Below, in pieces: positions 39,973 to 46,856 of a stretch of 64,000 bases of DNA. Numbering within the stretch: the stretch's first letter is position 1; every line of letters begins with the position of its first letter. This DNA comes from DASTPP01 sp035762175 (GTDB taxonomy: Bacteria > Myxococcota_A > Polyangia > Polyangiales > Polyangiaceae), in NCBI GenBank assembly GCA_035762175.1, contig DASTPP010000048.1:1-64000 (forward strand). Reading direction: 5' to 3'. The position numbers and the translations under genes are program-made. Under the pieces are notes generated by a model. That model did not search any database. It saw only the letters and a program-made list of their open reading frames with translations, and was not told the origin of the DNA.

Positions 39973-40863
39973 ATGCACCCCGCCTTCCCCTTTCTCGGCC
40001 ACGGCATCGGCCTGCGCCGCGAGCACTTCGGGCACCTTCTTGCCGAGGGCCCCGGGGGGGTCGACTGGTTCGAGGCCATCTCCGAAAATTTCTTCGAGCC
40101 GGGCGGCCGCCCCAAGGCGGTTCTCGAGCGGGTGCGCGCGGCGCGCCCCGTCGTCCTGCACGGCGTCTCGCTCGGCATCGGCGGCGTCGACCCGCTCTCG
40201 GCCGACTACCTCGACGCGCTCGACGCGCTCGCCCGGCGGGTGCAGCCCGCGTGGGTGTCCGACCACCTCTGCTGGGCGGGCTACGGCGGCGCCTACGGCC
40301 ACGATCTCTGGCCGCTGCCGCTCAGCGAAGAGGCGCTCGCGCACGTCGTCGGGCGCGTGCACGCGGTGCAAGAGCGGCTCGGGCGGCCCATCTTGATCGA
40401 GAACGTCTCGAGCTACGTCGACTTCGTCGCGAGCCGCGTCCCCGAGTGGCAATTCTTGAACGAGCTCGCGCGCCGCACCGGCTGCGGCCTGCTGCTCGAC
40501 GTCAACAACGTCTACGTCTCGGCGCGCAACCACGGCTTTTCGGCCGAGGCGTACGTCGACGCGATCGAGCCCGCCTTCGTCGGGCAGATTCACCTCGCCG
40601 GCCACGACGACTACGGCGCCTACCTCTTCGACTCGCACGTCGGCCCCGTGCCCGACCCCGTCTGGCGCCTCTACGAGCGGGCCCTCGCGCGCTTCGGCGC
40701 CGTCTCGACGCTCGTCGAGTGGGACACCGACGTGCCCGCCTACGACGACGTCGTCGCCGAGGCCGCTCGCGCCGCGTCGCTCGCGCGCGGGCTGCTCGGC
40801 GCCGCGCCCGCCGCCGCGCGGGCCGTCTCGGCCGCGACCGCGCCCGCCCCCGAGGGCCCCTGA
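39973..40863 (+). CDS. MNIO (DUF692) oxidative RiPP enzyme, cluster 2
   Basis: Second DUF692 multinuclear iron oxidase, 296 residues. Motifs run FEAISENFFEPGG, LHGVSLGIGGVDPLS, WVSDHLCWAGYGGAYGHDL, LIENVSSYVDF, LLLDVNNVYVSARNHGF, IHLAGHDDYGAYLFDSHVG and VEWDTDVPAYDD. It differs clearly in sequence from the enzyme of cluster 1, which suggests the two matured with different precursors. The ATG at 39973 is 146 bases after the BufA2 gene; the frame is open far upstream, but that part is Arg-rich and not enzyme-like. No strong ribosome site is seen. Partner DUF2063 gene follows after 81 bases containing a start-site duplication. Confidence 0.93.
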   Translation: MHPAFPFLGHGIGLRREHFGHLLAEGPGGVDWFEAISENFFEPGGRPKAVLERVRAARPVVLHGVSLGIGGVDPLSADYLDALDALARRVQPAWVSDHLCWAGYGGAYGHDLWPLPLSEEALAHVVGRVHAVQERLGRPILIENVSSYVDFVASRVPEWQFLNELARRTGCGLLLDVNNVYVSARNHGFSAEAYVDAIEPAFVGQIHLAGHDDYGAYLFDSHVGPVPDPVWRLYERALARFGAVSTLVEWDTDVPAYDDVVAEAARAASLARGLLGAAPAAARAVSAATAPAPEGP

Positions 40864-40896
40864 CGCCCCCGCCGCCCATGGCCCCCCCGCCCCCGC

Positions 40897-40964
40897 CCCG
40901 CGAGCCCCGCATGGCCGCTGACGATCTCGCCCCGCGAGCCCCGCATGGCCGCTGACGATCTCGC
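40897..40964 (+). repeat. 34-bp perfect tandem duplication across a start codon
   Basis: CCCGCGAGCCCCGCATGGCC and 14 more bases occur at 40897-40930 and identically at 40931-40964. Each copy holds the same ATG context, at 40911 and 40945. The first ATG is out of frame with the second and encodes only a 14-residue peptide before a TGA. Confidence 0.95.
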
Positions 40965-41766
40965 CGCGCTCGAGCGGCGCTTCTTCTCGCTGGTCACGCG
41001 GCCGCGGGCCCTGCGCGAGGCGCCCGAGCGGCCCGACGCCGGCGCCGACGCGGGGGGCGTTGCCCCCGAGGCGTGGCTCGTCGGCTCGCCCGCCCTCGAC
41101 GCGGCGGGGCGCCTCGGCATCTACGCCGAGATGTACGCCGCGCGCCTGCTCGGCGTGCTCGCCGAAGACTACCGCCTGGCGCGGCGTTGGCTGGGCCCCG
41201 AGGCCTTCGACGAGCTGGGGGCCGAGTACCTCGCCGAGCGCCCCTCGCGCCACCCCTCGCTGCGCCACTTCGGGCGAACGCTGCCCGACTTCGTGCGCGG
41301 GCGGCCCGGGGCCCGACCGGGGCTCGCCGATCTCCTGGCGCTCGAGTGGGCGCGGGGCGAGTCCTTCGACGCGGCCGACGACGAGCCGCTCGCCTGGGGC
41401 TCGCTCGCGGCGCTCGAGGCCGAGGCGTGGCCCTCGTTGCGCCTCGGCTTCGCGCCCTCGGTGCGCCTCGTGCGCCTCGAGACCTCGGCCGACGAGCTCT
41501 GGGCCGCCCTCGACGTCGGGGCGCCGCCGCCCGAGCCGCGGCCCGAGCCCCGCCGCGTGCTCGCCTGGAGGCGCGGCTTCGTCGTCTACCACCGCGCGCT
41601 GCCCGACGACGAGGCGAGCGCGCTCGAGGCGGTCGCCGCGGGCGCGAGCTTCGGCGAGGTGTGCGAGCGCTTCGCGCGGCCCGCGGAGCCCGCCGAAGAG
41701 GCCGCCCGGCGGGCCTTCGGCGCCCTGGCGCGCTGGGCGGTCGACGGCCTGCTCGCGCGCGCCTGA
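40945..41766 (+). CDS. DUF2063 partner (BufC-like), cluster 2
   Basis: Partner protein of 273 residues for the second MNIO enzyme. Its N-terminus MAADDLAALERRFFSLVTRP and the signature RLGIYAEMYAARLLGVLAEDY, HPSLRHFGRTLPDFVRG mark DUF2063. The C-terminal part (VRLVRLETSADELWAAL; RRGFVVYHRALPDDEASAL; SFGEVCERFARP) is the HvfC/BufC type. The true start is the second of two duplicated ATGs; the first belongs to a 34-bp tandem duplication. It completes the second A-B-C set. The product probably presents the BufA2-type peptide to the MNIO. There is no DoxX-like gene afterwards. Confidence 0.88.
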   Translation: MAADDLAALERRFFSLVTRPRALREAPERPDAGADAGGVAPEAWLVGSPALDAAGRLGIYAEMYAARLLGVLAEDYRLARRWLGPEAFDELGAEYLAERPSRHPSLRHFGRTLPDFVRGRPGARPGLADLLALEWARGESFDAADDEPLAWGSLAALEAEAWPSLRLGFAPSVRLVRLETSADELWAALDVGAPPPEPRPEPRRVLAWRRGFVVYHRALPDDEASALEAVAAGASFGEVCERFARPAEPAEEAARRAFGALARWAVDGLLARA

Positions 41767-41982
41767 GCTCGGGCGGCTGGGCCGCCGTCGGGTGGCGCCG
41801 CGCCAGGGCCCGTCGCGGCGGGCGCCGGGGCCCTCGGCGAGCGCGAGCGGGCGGCCGGGCTTCGTTCCGGCGGCGCCCGGGCGGCGGGCGCCTTTGTACG
41901 GGACAGGTGGCATACAAGTCGCTAGAACGCCCTTACCTTGTCTCAGAGCGCCCCCTCCCTGACGCCTGCGCCGCCGCGGCCC

Positions 41983-43899
41983 ATGGTCGAGCGGGCCGAG
42001 CTCGTGGCGCGCGAGGCGTTCGGCGTGCCGAGGCTGCACCCGTGGCAGGCCGAGGCGGTCGGGGCGCTGCTCGGGCCGGCCGGGCGCGTGCTCGTCGTCG
42101 CGCCGACGGGCGGCGGCAAGAGCCTCTGCTACCAGCTGCCGGCGCTCCTGCTCGGGGGCACGGCGATCATCCTGTCGCCGCTGATCTCGCTGATGGAAGA
42201 TCAGGTGCGCTCGCTCTCCTCGCGCGGCATCGCGGCGACCTTCCTCGCCTCGACGCTGAGCGCCGAAGAGCGCGCGCGCCGCGTCGCGGGCGTGCGCCGG
42301 GGCGACTACCGCCTCGTGTACGCGGCGCCCGAGCGCCTCGTCGACAGCACCTACTCGCTCGTGCCGCCGGGGCGGCTCTCGCTGCTCGCGGTCGACGAGG
42401 CGCACTGCGTGGTGCAGTGGGGGCACGACTTCCGGCCCGACTACTTGCGCATCGGCGCGCTCATCGAGCGCTTCCGCCCGCCGCGCGTGCTCGCCTGCAC
42501 GGCGACGGCGACGCCGGCCTCGCGCGCCGCCATCCTGCAGGCGCTCTCGCTCGACGGGCCCGACACGCGCGTCATCTTGCGCGGCTTCGCCCGGCCGAAC
42601 CTCGCGCTCGACGTGACCGAGGTCACCGGCCCGAAAGAGGCGCGCCGCCAGGCCGAGCGCGCCGTCGCCGAGGCGATCGGCGAGGCCGGGCGGCCCCGCG
42701 GCGCCGCCATCGTCTACGCGCCCACGCGCAAGCAGACCGAGCAGGTCGCCGAGCACTTCGTCGCCCGCGGCTTCCGCGCGCGGCCCTACCACGCCGGGCT
42801 CGACGGCGACGAGCGGGGGCGCTGCTCCGAGGCCTTCCAGGCGCGCGAGGTCGACCTCGTCGTCGCCACCAACGCCTTCGGCATGGGCATCGACCGGCCC
42901 GACGTGCGCCTCGTCGTGCACACGAGCCCGCCCTCGTCCATCGAGGCGTATTACCAAGAGGTCGGCCGCGGCGGGCGCGACGGCGCCCCGGCCCGGGGCC
43001 TGCTCTGCTTCGCGCCCTCCGACATCGCCCTGCGCAAGCGCCTCATCGAGGCCGGCGCCGACGGCTCGCCCGCCGACGCGGCGACGCAGGCGCGGCTCTG
43101 GGGCCTCTTCCGCGACCTCTTGCGCTTCGTCGACGCGCAGTCCTGCCGGCACGACTTCATCCTGCGCTACTTCGGCGACGAGTCCGAGTCGCTCGGCGGC
43201 TGCGGCCGCTGCGACGTCTGCCGCGACGCGCAGCGCGCCGAGGCCGACCCCGCCTCCCTCGAGCGCGACACCGAGACCGTGCGCATGGCCCTCGCCGGCG
43301 TCGCCCGCGCCCGCCGCCGCGGCGGCCTCTCGTCCATCGCCGAGATGCTCGCCGGCGTCCGCTCCGACCGCGTCGAGCGCTTCGGCTTCCACGAGCTGTC
43401 GACCTTCGGCCTCTTGCGCGAGCGCGGCCACGCCGGCGCGATGGCCGTCTTGCGCGCCGCCATCGCCGCCGGCTACCTCGACGTGACGACCGGCGACTTC
43501 CCCGTGCCCTTCCTCACGCGCCGGGGCGCCGACGTGATGCGCGGCACCGCCCCGAGCGCCCTGCGCCTCAAGCCCCCGCCCTCCGGCCTCCGCCCCTCGC
43601 GCTCGCGCGCCTCGTCGGCCAAGGCCTCCGCCCCCCCCGCCGAGCCGCTCGCGGGCGAGGCCGCGCGGCGCTACGAGCGCTTGCGCACGCTGCGCGGCAA
43701 CCTCGCCCGCGAGCGCAAAGCCCCCCCCTACGTCATCGCCAGCGAGCTCGCCCTGCGCTCCCTCGCCCAGCACCCCCCCCGCGATCTGCAGGCGCTCGAA
43801 GCGCTGCCGGGTTGGGGGCCGCTCAGCGCCGCCAAGTACGGGCTCATCTTCTTGAAGGCCCTCGCCGAAGGCGCCGAGAACCCCTACATCGGCGACTAG
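41983..43899 (+). CDS. recQ: RecQ family ATP-dependent DNA helicase
   Basis: 3'-5' superfamily II DNA helicase for recombination and fork repair, 638 residues. Motifs: APTGGGKSLCYQLPAL (I), LSPLISLMEDQ (Ia), VDEAHCVVQWGHDFRPDY (II), ACTATATPA (III), YAPTRKQTEQVA (IV), ATNAFGMGIDRPDVR (V) and YYQEVGRGGRDG (VI). A zinc-binding RQC patch follows (CRHDFIL, CGRCDVCRD), and the C-terminal 70 residues look like an HRDC domain (RTLRGNLARERKAPPYVIAS, LEALPGWGPLSAAKYG). The frame opens with a TTG at 41938, 15 codons earlier. I use the ATG at 41983 because the conserved part starts there, but either is possible. Unrelated to the MNIO cluster. Confidence 0.95.
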   Translation: MVERAELVAREAFGVPRLHPWQAEAVGALLGPAGRVLVVAPTGGGKSLCYQLPALLLGGTAIILSPLISLMEDQVRSLSSRGIAATFLASTLSAEERARRVAGVRRGDYRLVYAAPERLVDSTYSLVPPGRLSLLAVDEAHCVVQWGHDFRPDYLRIGALIERFRPPRVLACTATATPASRAAILQALSLDGPDTRVILRGFARPNLALDVTEVTGPKEARRQAERAVAEAIGEAGRPRGAAIVYAPTRKQTEQVAEHFVARGFRARPYHAGLDGDERGRCSEAFQAREVDLVVATNAFGMGIDRPDVRLVVHTSPPSSIEAYYQEVGRGGRDGAPARGLLCFAPSDIALRKRLIEAGADGSPADAATQARLWGLFRDLLRFVDAQSCRHDFILRYFGDESESLGGCGRCDVCRDAQRAEADPASLERDTETVRMALAGVARARRRGGLSSIAEMLAGVRSDRVERFGFHELSTFGLLRERGHAGAMAVLRAAIAAGYLDVTTGDFPVPFLTRRGADVMRGTAPSALRLKPPPSGLRPSRSRASSAKASAPPAEPLAGEAARRYERLRTLRGNLARERKAPPYVIASELALRSLAQHPPRDLQALEALPGWGPLSAAKYGLIFLKALAEGAENPYIGD

Positions 43900-44201
43900 T
43901 CTCTCCGAGACAAAGGCCCTCTCGCCCTGCGACGACCGGCGAGACTCTCCCTACCCTCGCGAACGCCAACCGGGCCGTTTCCGGGGCGCGGGGGGCTTCC
44001 CCGGCCGTCTCGCCCTACCTCAACGCCGACGGCGTCGGTGCATCCGCCCTACCAGAAGAAGCCCACGCACGCGCCGAACCCCCGCGCTTGGGCTCCGGCC
44101 TGACGCAGGGCGGCGTCTGTGGCGGCTGGCGTGGGGTCTGGCGCGGGCGGGCCGTCCTGCCTTGCCGCTTCGGCTCCATCGGACATGATGAAGCATTGGC
44201 C
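43900..44201. other. Intergenic region after recQ, nothing identified
   Basis: These 302 bases separate recQ from a small membrane protein gene. No gene, repeat or clear terminator is seen. Confidence 0.5.
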
Positions 44202-44720
44202 ATGGGCGGCCCTTGGCAGAGCAAGCGGTGGGTGCTTCTTGCCTTCGCCTTCGCGGTAGGCTGCCTCGGTGCTTTTGCCGCGTACCGCCCCTTCCCCTGG
44301 GGCCTTTCGGCGCTCGGCTTCGTGCTGGGCCTCGGCGTGCTCGCGTACGCCCTGCGCCCCCGGCAACCCTTCCCCATGCTCGTCCTGCCGAGGCGGCCGC
44401 GGGGGGTCTTTTCGCTGCGGCGCTGGGCGGGCCACCTCTGGTACGAGCGGCGCCCGGTCGTCGGCTACATCGAGCTGACCGAGGTCTTCGCCCTCGTGGT
44501 GCCGCGAGGCGAGATCGACGAAGACGGCTCGTGGAACGAGCTCGTCTTCCTGCAGGGCACGCGCCTTCGCCGCTGGTGCTGGCGCCTCTGGCTGCGCACG
44601 ACGCAGGCGAAGCAGCTCGGCGAAGGCGACATCGAGTGGCACATCGCCCGCTGCATGACGTTGCCCTCGGTCACGCCCGCCGACGAACCGCTGCTCCAGG
44701 CCCCGAGCCCGCCCCCCTGA
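44202..44720 (+). CDS. Small two-helix membrane protein, unknown
   Basis: Membrane protein of 172 residues. The ATG at 44202 opens MGGPWQSKRWVLLAFAFAVGC; two transmembrane helices follow (VLLAFAFAVGCLGAFAAY and LSALGFVLGLGVLAYAL), then a soluble part of about 115 residues (GHLWYERRPVVGYIELTEV, ALVVPRGEIDEDGSWNELVF, WCWRLWLRTTQAKQLGEGDI). The topology suggests a cytoplasmic tail after a hairpin in the inner membrane. I cannot assign a family. The frame extends upstream, but that part has no membrane or start features. Convergent with a Cys-rich lipoprotein gene 79 bases downstream. Confidence 0.7.
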   Translation: MGGPWQSKRWVLLAFAFAVGCLGAFAAYRPFPWGLSALGFVLGLGVLAYALRPRQPFPMLVLPRRPRGVFSLRRWAGHLWYERRPVVGYIELTEVFALVVPRGEIDEDGSWNELVFLQGTRLRRWCWRLWLRTTQAKQLGEGDIEWHIARCMTLPSVTPADEPLLQAPSPPP

Positions 44721-44799
44721 GCGGGGGTCGAAGAGCCCTCGGCGAACGTCGACCAAGGACGCCCTGAGTCGGCCCCGGCCGTCAGGCCGCCAACCCCCT

Positions 44800-45300
44800 T
44801 CAGGGCGTGCCGCGGCAGGCGACGGTGAAGGCGATCGCCGAGCCCGCGGCCTGCTCGCTGCAGGTGGCCATCGCGGTGCAGGCCGCGTCTTCGCTGCGCG
44901 CATGCGCGGCGGCGCAGTCGCAAGTGGGCGCCGCCGCGCACCCCGGCGGCAGATCGACGCAGCGGGCGGCAGCCTCGGTCCGATCGGCGAAGACGAGGAG
45001 GCAGTACTGCTTCGCCACGTCGCACTGCGACGACGACAGCCCGCAGCGAAACGAGCCGCCCGCCCCGCCCGCCGAGCCGCCCGCGCCCGCCGAGCCCCCG
45101 GCGCCGGCCGCCCCGCCCGAGCCGCTCGCCCCCCCTGCCCCGCTCGGCCCGCCGGCGCCCCCCTGGCCACCGCCCCCGGCCGCCGCGCCGGCCGAGCCCG
45201 CGGGCGCCCTGGGCCCGTCGTCGTCATCGTCGCCGCACGAGCTCGGGGCGGCAGACGCGACGACGAGGGTGAAGAGGCCAGCTCGGCCGAAGGCTCGCAT
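44800..45300 (-). CDS. Cys-rich lipoprotein with Gly/Ala/Ser linker
   Basis: Surface lipoprotein of 166 residues. It has an N-terminal signal (MRAFGRAGLFTLVVASAAPSSC, lipobox PSSC), an acidic DDDDDG stretch, and a 50-residue linker built of GGAGG, SGSGGAAGAGGSAGAGG type repeats. This is the classic layout of abundant Myxococcota lipoproteins. The compact C-terminal domain, residues 85-166, has ten Cys (CGLSSSQCDVAKQYCLL, ARCVDLPPGCAAAPTCDC, CTAMATCSEQ, ACRGTP), which would form a stable disulphide-linked module. Function unknown. It starts close to, and divergent from, the 22-bp repeat region. Confidence 0.85.
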   Translation of the reverse strand: MRAFGRAGLFTLVVASAAPSSCGDDDDDGPRAPAGSAGAAAGGGGQGGAGGPSGAGGASGSGGAAGAGGSAGAGGSAGGAGGSFRCGLSSSQCDVAKQYCLLVFADRTEAAARCVDLPPGCAAAPTCDCAAAHARSEDAACTAMATCSEQAAGSAIAFTVACRGTP

Positions 45301-45705
45301 CGGCCGAGGCTACCACGGAGCCCGGTGGGTGCCGGCGCCAGGGCCCCGGCGCCTTCGCCCTGCCGAGGGCCCGCGCACCTTCGTGACGATGAACGAGGAG
45401 CTTGCCGCCGCCGTCTTCGCCGCGTTGAGGCACCCTGAAGCTGGGTTCAACCCACCTCTCGCCGAGGTTGAACCTACCTCGAAGGTAGGTCGAACCCACC
45501 TCTCGCCTAGGTTGAACCCACCTCGAAGGTAGGTTGAACCCACCCCGAAGGTAGGGTTGACCCCTTCGAGGCCTAGGCCGAGGGTGAGATGCCCACATCC
45601 AAGCCATTGCCGGCCCCCTTCGTGGGACCGGCGGCGCACCCGGGCGGACGTTACCGCGGGCGCCTTAGCAGTTCGGCGCCGGGGCCTGCGGGGGCAGCCG
45701 ACACC
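45301..45705. other. Intergenic region with 22-bp repeat array
   Basis: These 405 bases lie between two minus-strand genes. The frames open across the array are repeat by-products: the period is not a multiple of three, so each copy reads differently. No gene is supported. Confidence 0.6.
45444..45553. repeat. 22-bp tandem repeat, five contiguous copies
   Basis: Units begin at 45444, 45466, 45488, 45510 and 45532, each exactly 22 bases with no spacer. The consensus is GGTTGAACCCACCTCGAAGGTA, with two copies ending CTCTCGCCKA instead of CTCGAAGGTA, so two sub-types alternate. The half AGGTTGAACCT is nearly palindromic, as in protein-binding sites. A sixth, broken copy starts at 45554. Confidence 0.95.
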
Positions 45706-46230
45706 TCAGCGGGCGCGCACGGCGTAGAGGAAGCGGGCGTAGCCGATCTCGGCGGCGTTCTTGGTGAGCTCGACGTTCACCCAGGCGACGACGTCGCCGA
45801 AGGGGCGGTCTCGAAAGGGCCAGCGGGTTCGATCGGCCGAGCGCAGATCGTCGTCGGTGAGTCGCTCGAGCGCGGCGCGCCACTGCGCCTGCAGCCCGCC
45901 GAGCCACGCGCGCACGCCGTCGGCGTGGCCCGGCCACGTCACGCCTTCGCGCACCAGGGTCGCCTCGCCGAACGAGTGGTCGAACACCATCGACCACCAG
46001 AAGCCGAGGTGCCAGGTCAGCCACGCGATGCTCGAGGGGCCGAGATCGTAGCCCTCGTGCTCGGGCCAGTCGGCGCGGAAGCCGCCGTCGGGCGTCGCGT
46101 GAACGTGGAGGCCCTCGCGGGCGGGGCGCCACAAGCACTCTTCGGTGGTGAGGCCCTCGAGGTGGTAGGCGGTGAGCTGCCAGGCCGTTTCGAACTGCCG
46201 AAAGAGGTACCCGCGCGCTTCGTCGGCCAT
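45706..46230 (-). CDS. DinB superfamily protein
   Basis: Four-helix bundle DinB/YfiT-type protein of 174 residues. It starts MADEARGYLFRQFETAW; the helix with the first His reads QLTAYHLEGLTTEECLWRP, and the second is WLTWHLGFWWSMVFDH. These are typical DinB metal-ligand positions. The third usual His (in HxxxE-type helix near the C-terminus) is replaced by Val in VAWVNVELTKNAAEIGYAR, so metal binding may be weakened. Family members are thiol S-transferases, such as those using bacillithiol or mycothiol, or are metal-dependent hydrolases; this organism's thiol is unknown. Single gene, divergent from the big esterase-like lipoprotein. Confidence 0.85.
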   Translation of the reverse strand: MADEARGYLFRQFETAWQLTAYHLEGLTTEECLWRPAREGLHVHATPDGGFRADWPEHEGYDLGPSSIAWLTWHLGFWWSMVFDHSFGEATLVREGVTWPGHADGVRAWLGGLQAQWRAALERLTDDDLRSADRTRWPFRDRPFGDVVAWVNVELTKNAAEIGYARFLYAVRAR

Positions 46231-46856
46231 CGCCCGAGTTTCGGGAGGCGCCCGTCGAAGTTCAAGCGCGAACGCCGTCTCGTACGTTGACCGAGGCCCG
46301 GGCCCCCGGGGCGCAGAGGCCGGGCGCGCTCGGCACCTGCGCGCGCGATGAGTGGGCCGCCGTTAGGACAAGCCGCGGGGGCTCGTGTGGCGGGGTGGGT
46401 GCGCCCGGCGCCGGGGGAGCCGCAACGGAGCCGTCCGTGCGATGGCGCGGGCGCCGCTGCGCGCCGGTGAACGGGCGCCGCACGAATCAAGACAATGCAA
46501 ACCGTGTCGATTCGGTACGCCGTCACAGATACAAGTAGACGTGCGGGGTGAGGCCTCCGACGGCGGCGAAGGCGGATCTTTTTGTTTCAGAGGCTTGACC
46601 GTTCCGGCCGTCAGGCGCAGGGTGAATCGGGCGGGGCGGCGGGTCGTCTCGCGCGCACCGTCCCGTCCGCGGGGGCCGGCGCGGGGGCGCGGGGGGCCGC
46701 CGAAGTGCCGGCCGTCTCGGCCGAGGGGGCGCGGGCGCCTCGGGCCCCGTCGCCCGCCCGGTGCGTCCGAACGAGGGGGGGCGACGAAGATCTGCCGGGG
46801 CGTTCGGTCGATCGCGTTTGTTCCTAGTGACCAACTCATCAGCGGAGGGGTGTCTC
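46231..46856. other. Divergent intergenic region, partly lower GC
   Basis: These 626 bases lie between divergent genes. The stretch 46486-46540 is visibly less GC-rich than the rest (AATCAAGACAATGCAAACC nearby), as expected for a promoter. I see no gene or clear repeat. The end carries the GGAGGGG ribosome site of the next gene. Confidence 0.5.

Noticed and set aside
40911..40955. First ATG of the duplicated start as the real DUF2063 start
   Set aside because: It is out of frame and meets a TGA after 14 codons. The second ATG at 40945 gives the conserved N-terminus.
39511..43773. Very long minus-strand frame of 1420 codons
   Set aside because: It runs antisense through the second bufferin cluster and RecQ, both of which have clear family motifs on the plus strand.
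45444..45553. CRISPR array
   Set aside because: The repeats are contiguous with no spacers, so this is a simple tandem array. The same applies to 2893-3400.
45224..45639. Small minus-strand proteins across the 22-bp repeats
   Set aside because: The period is not a multiple of three, so successive copies are read in different frames. No ribosome site or domain.
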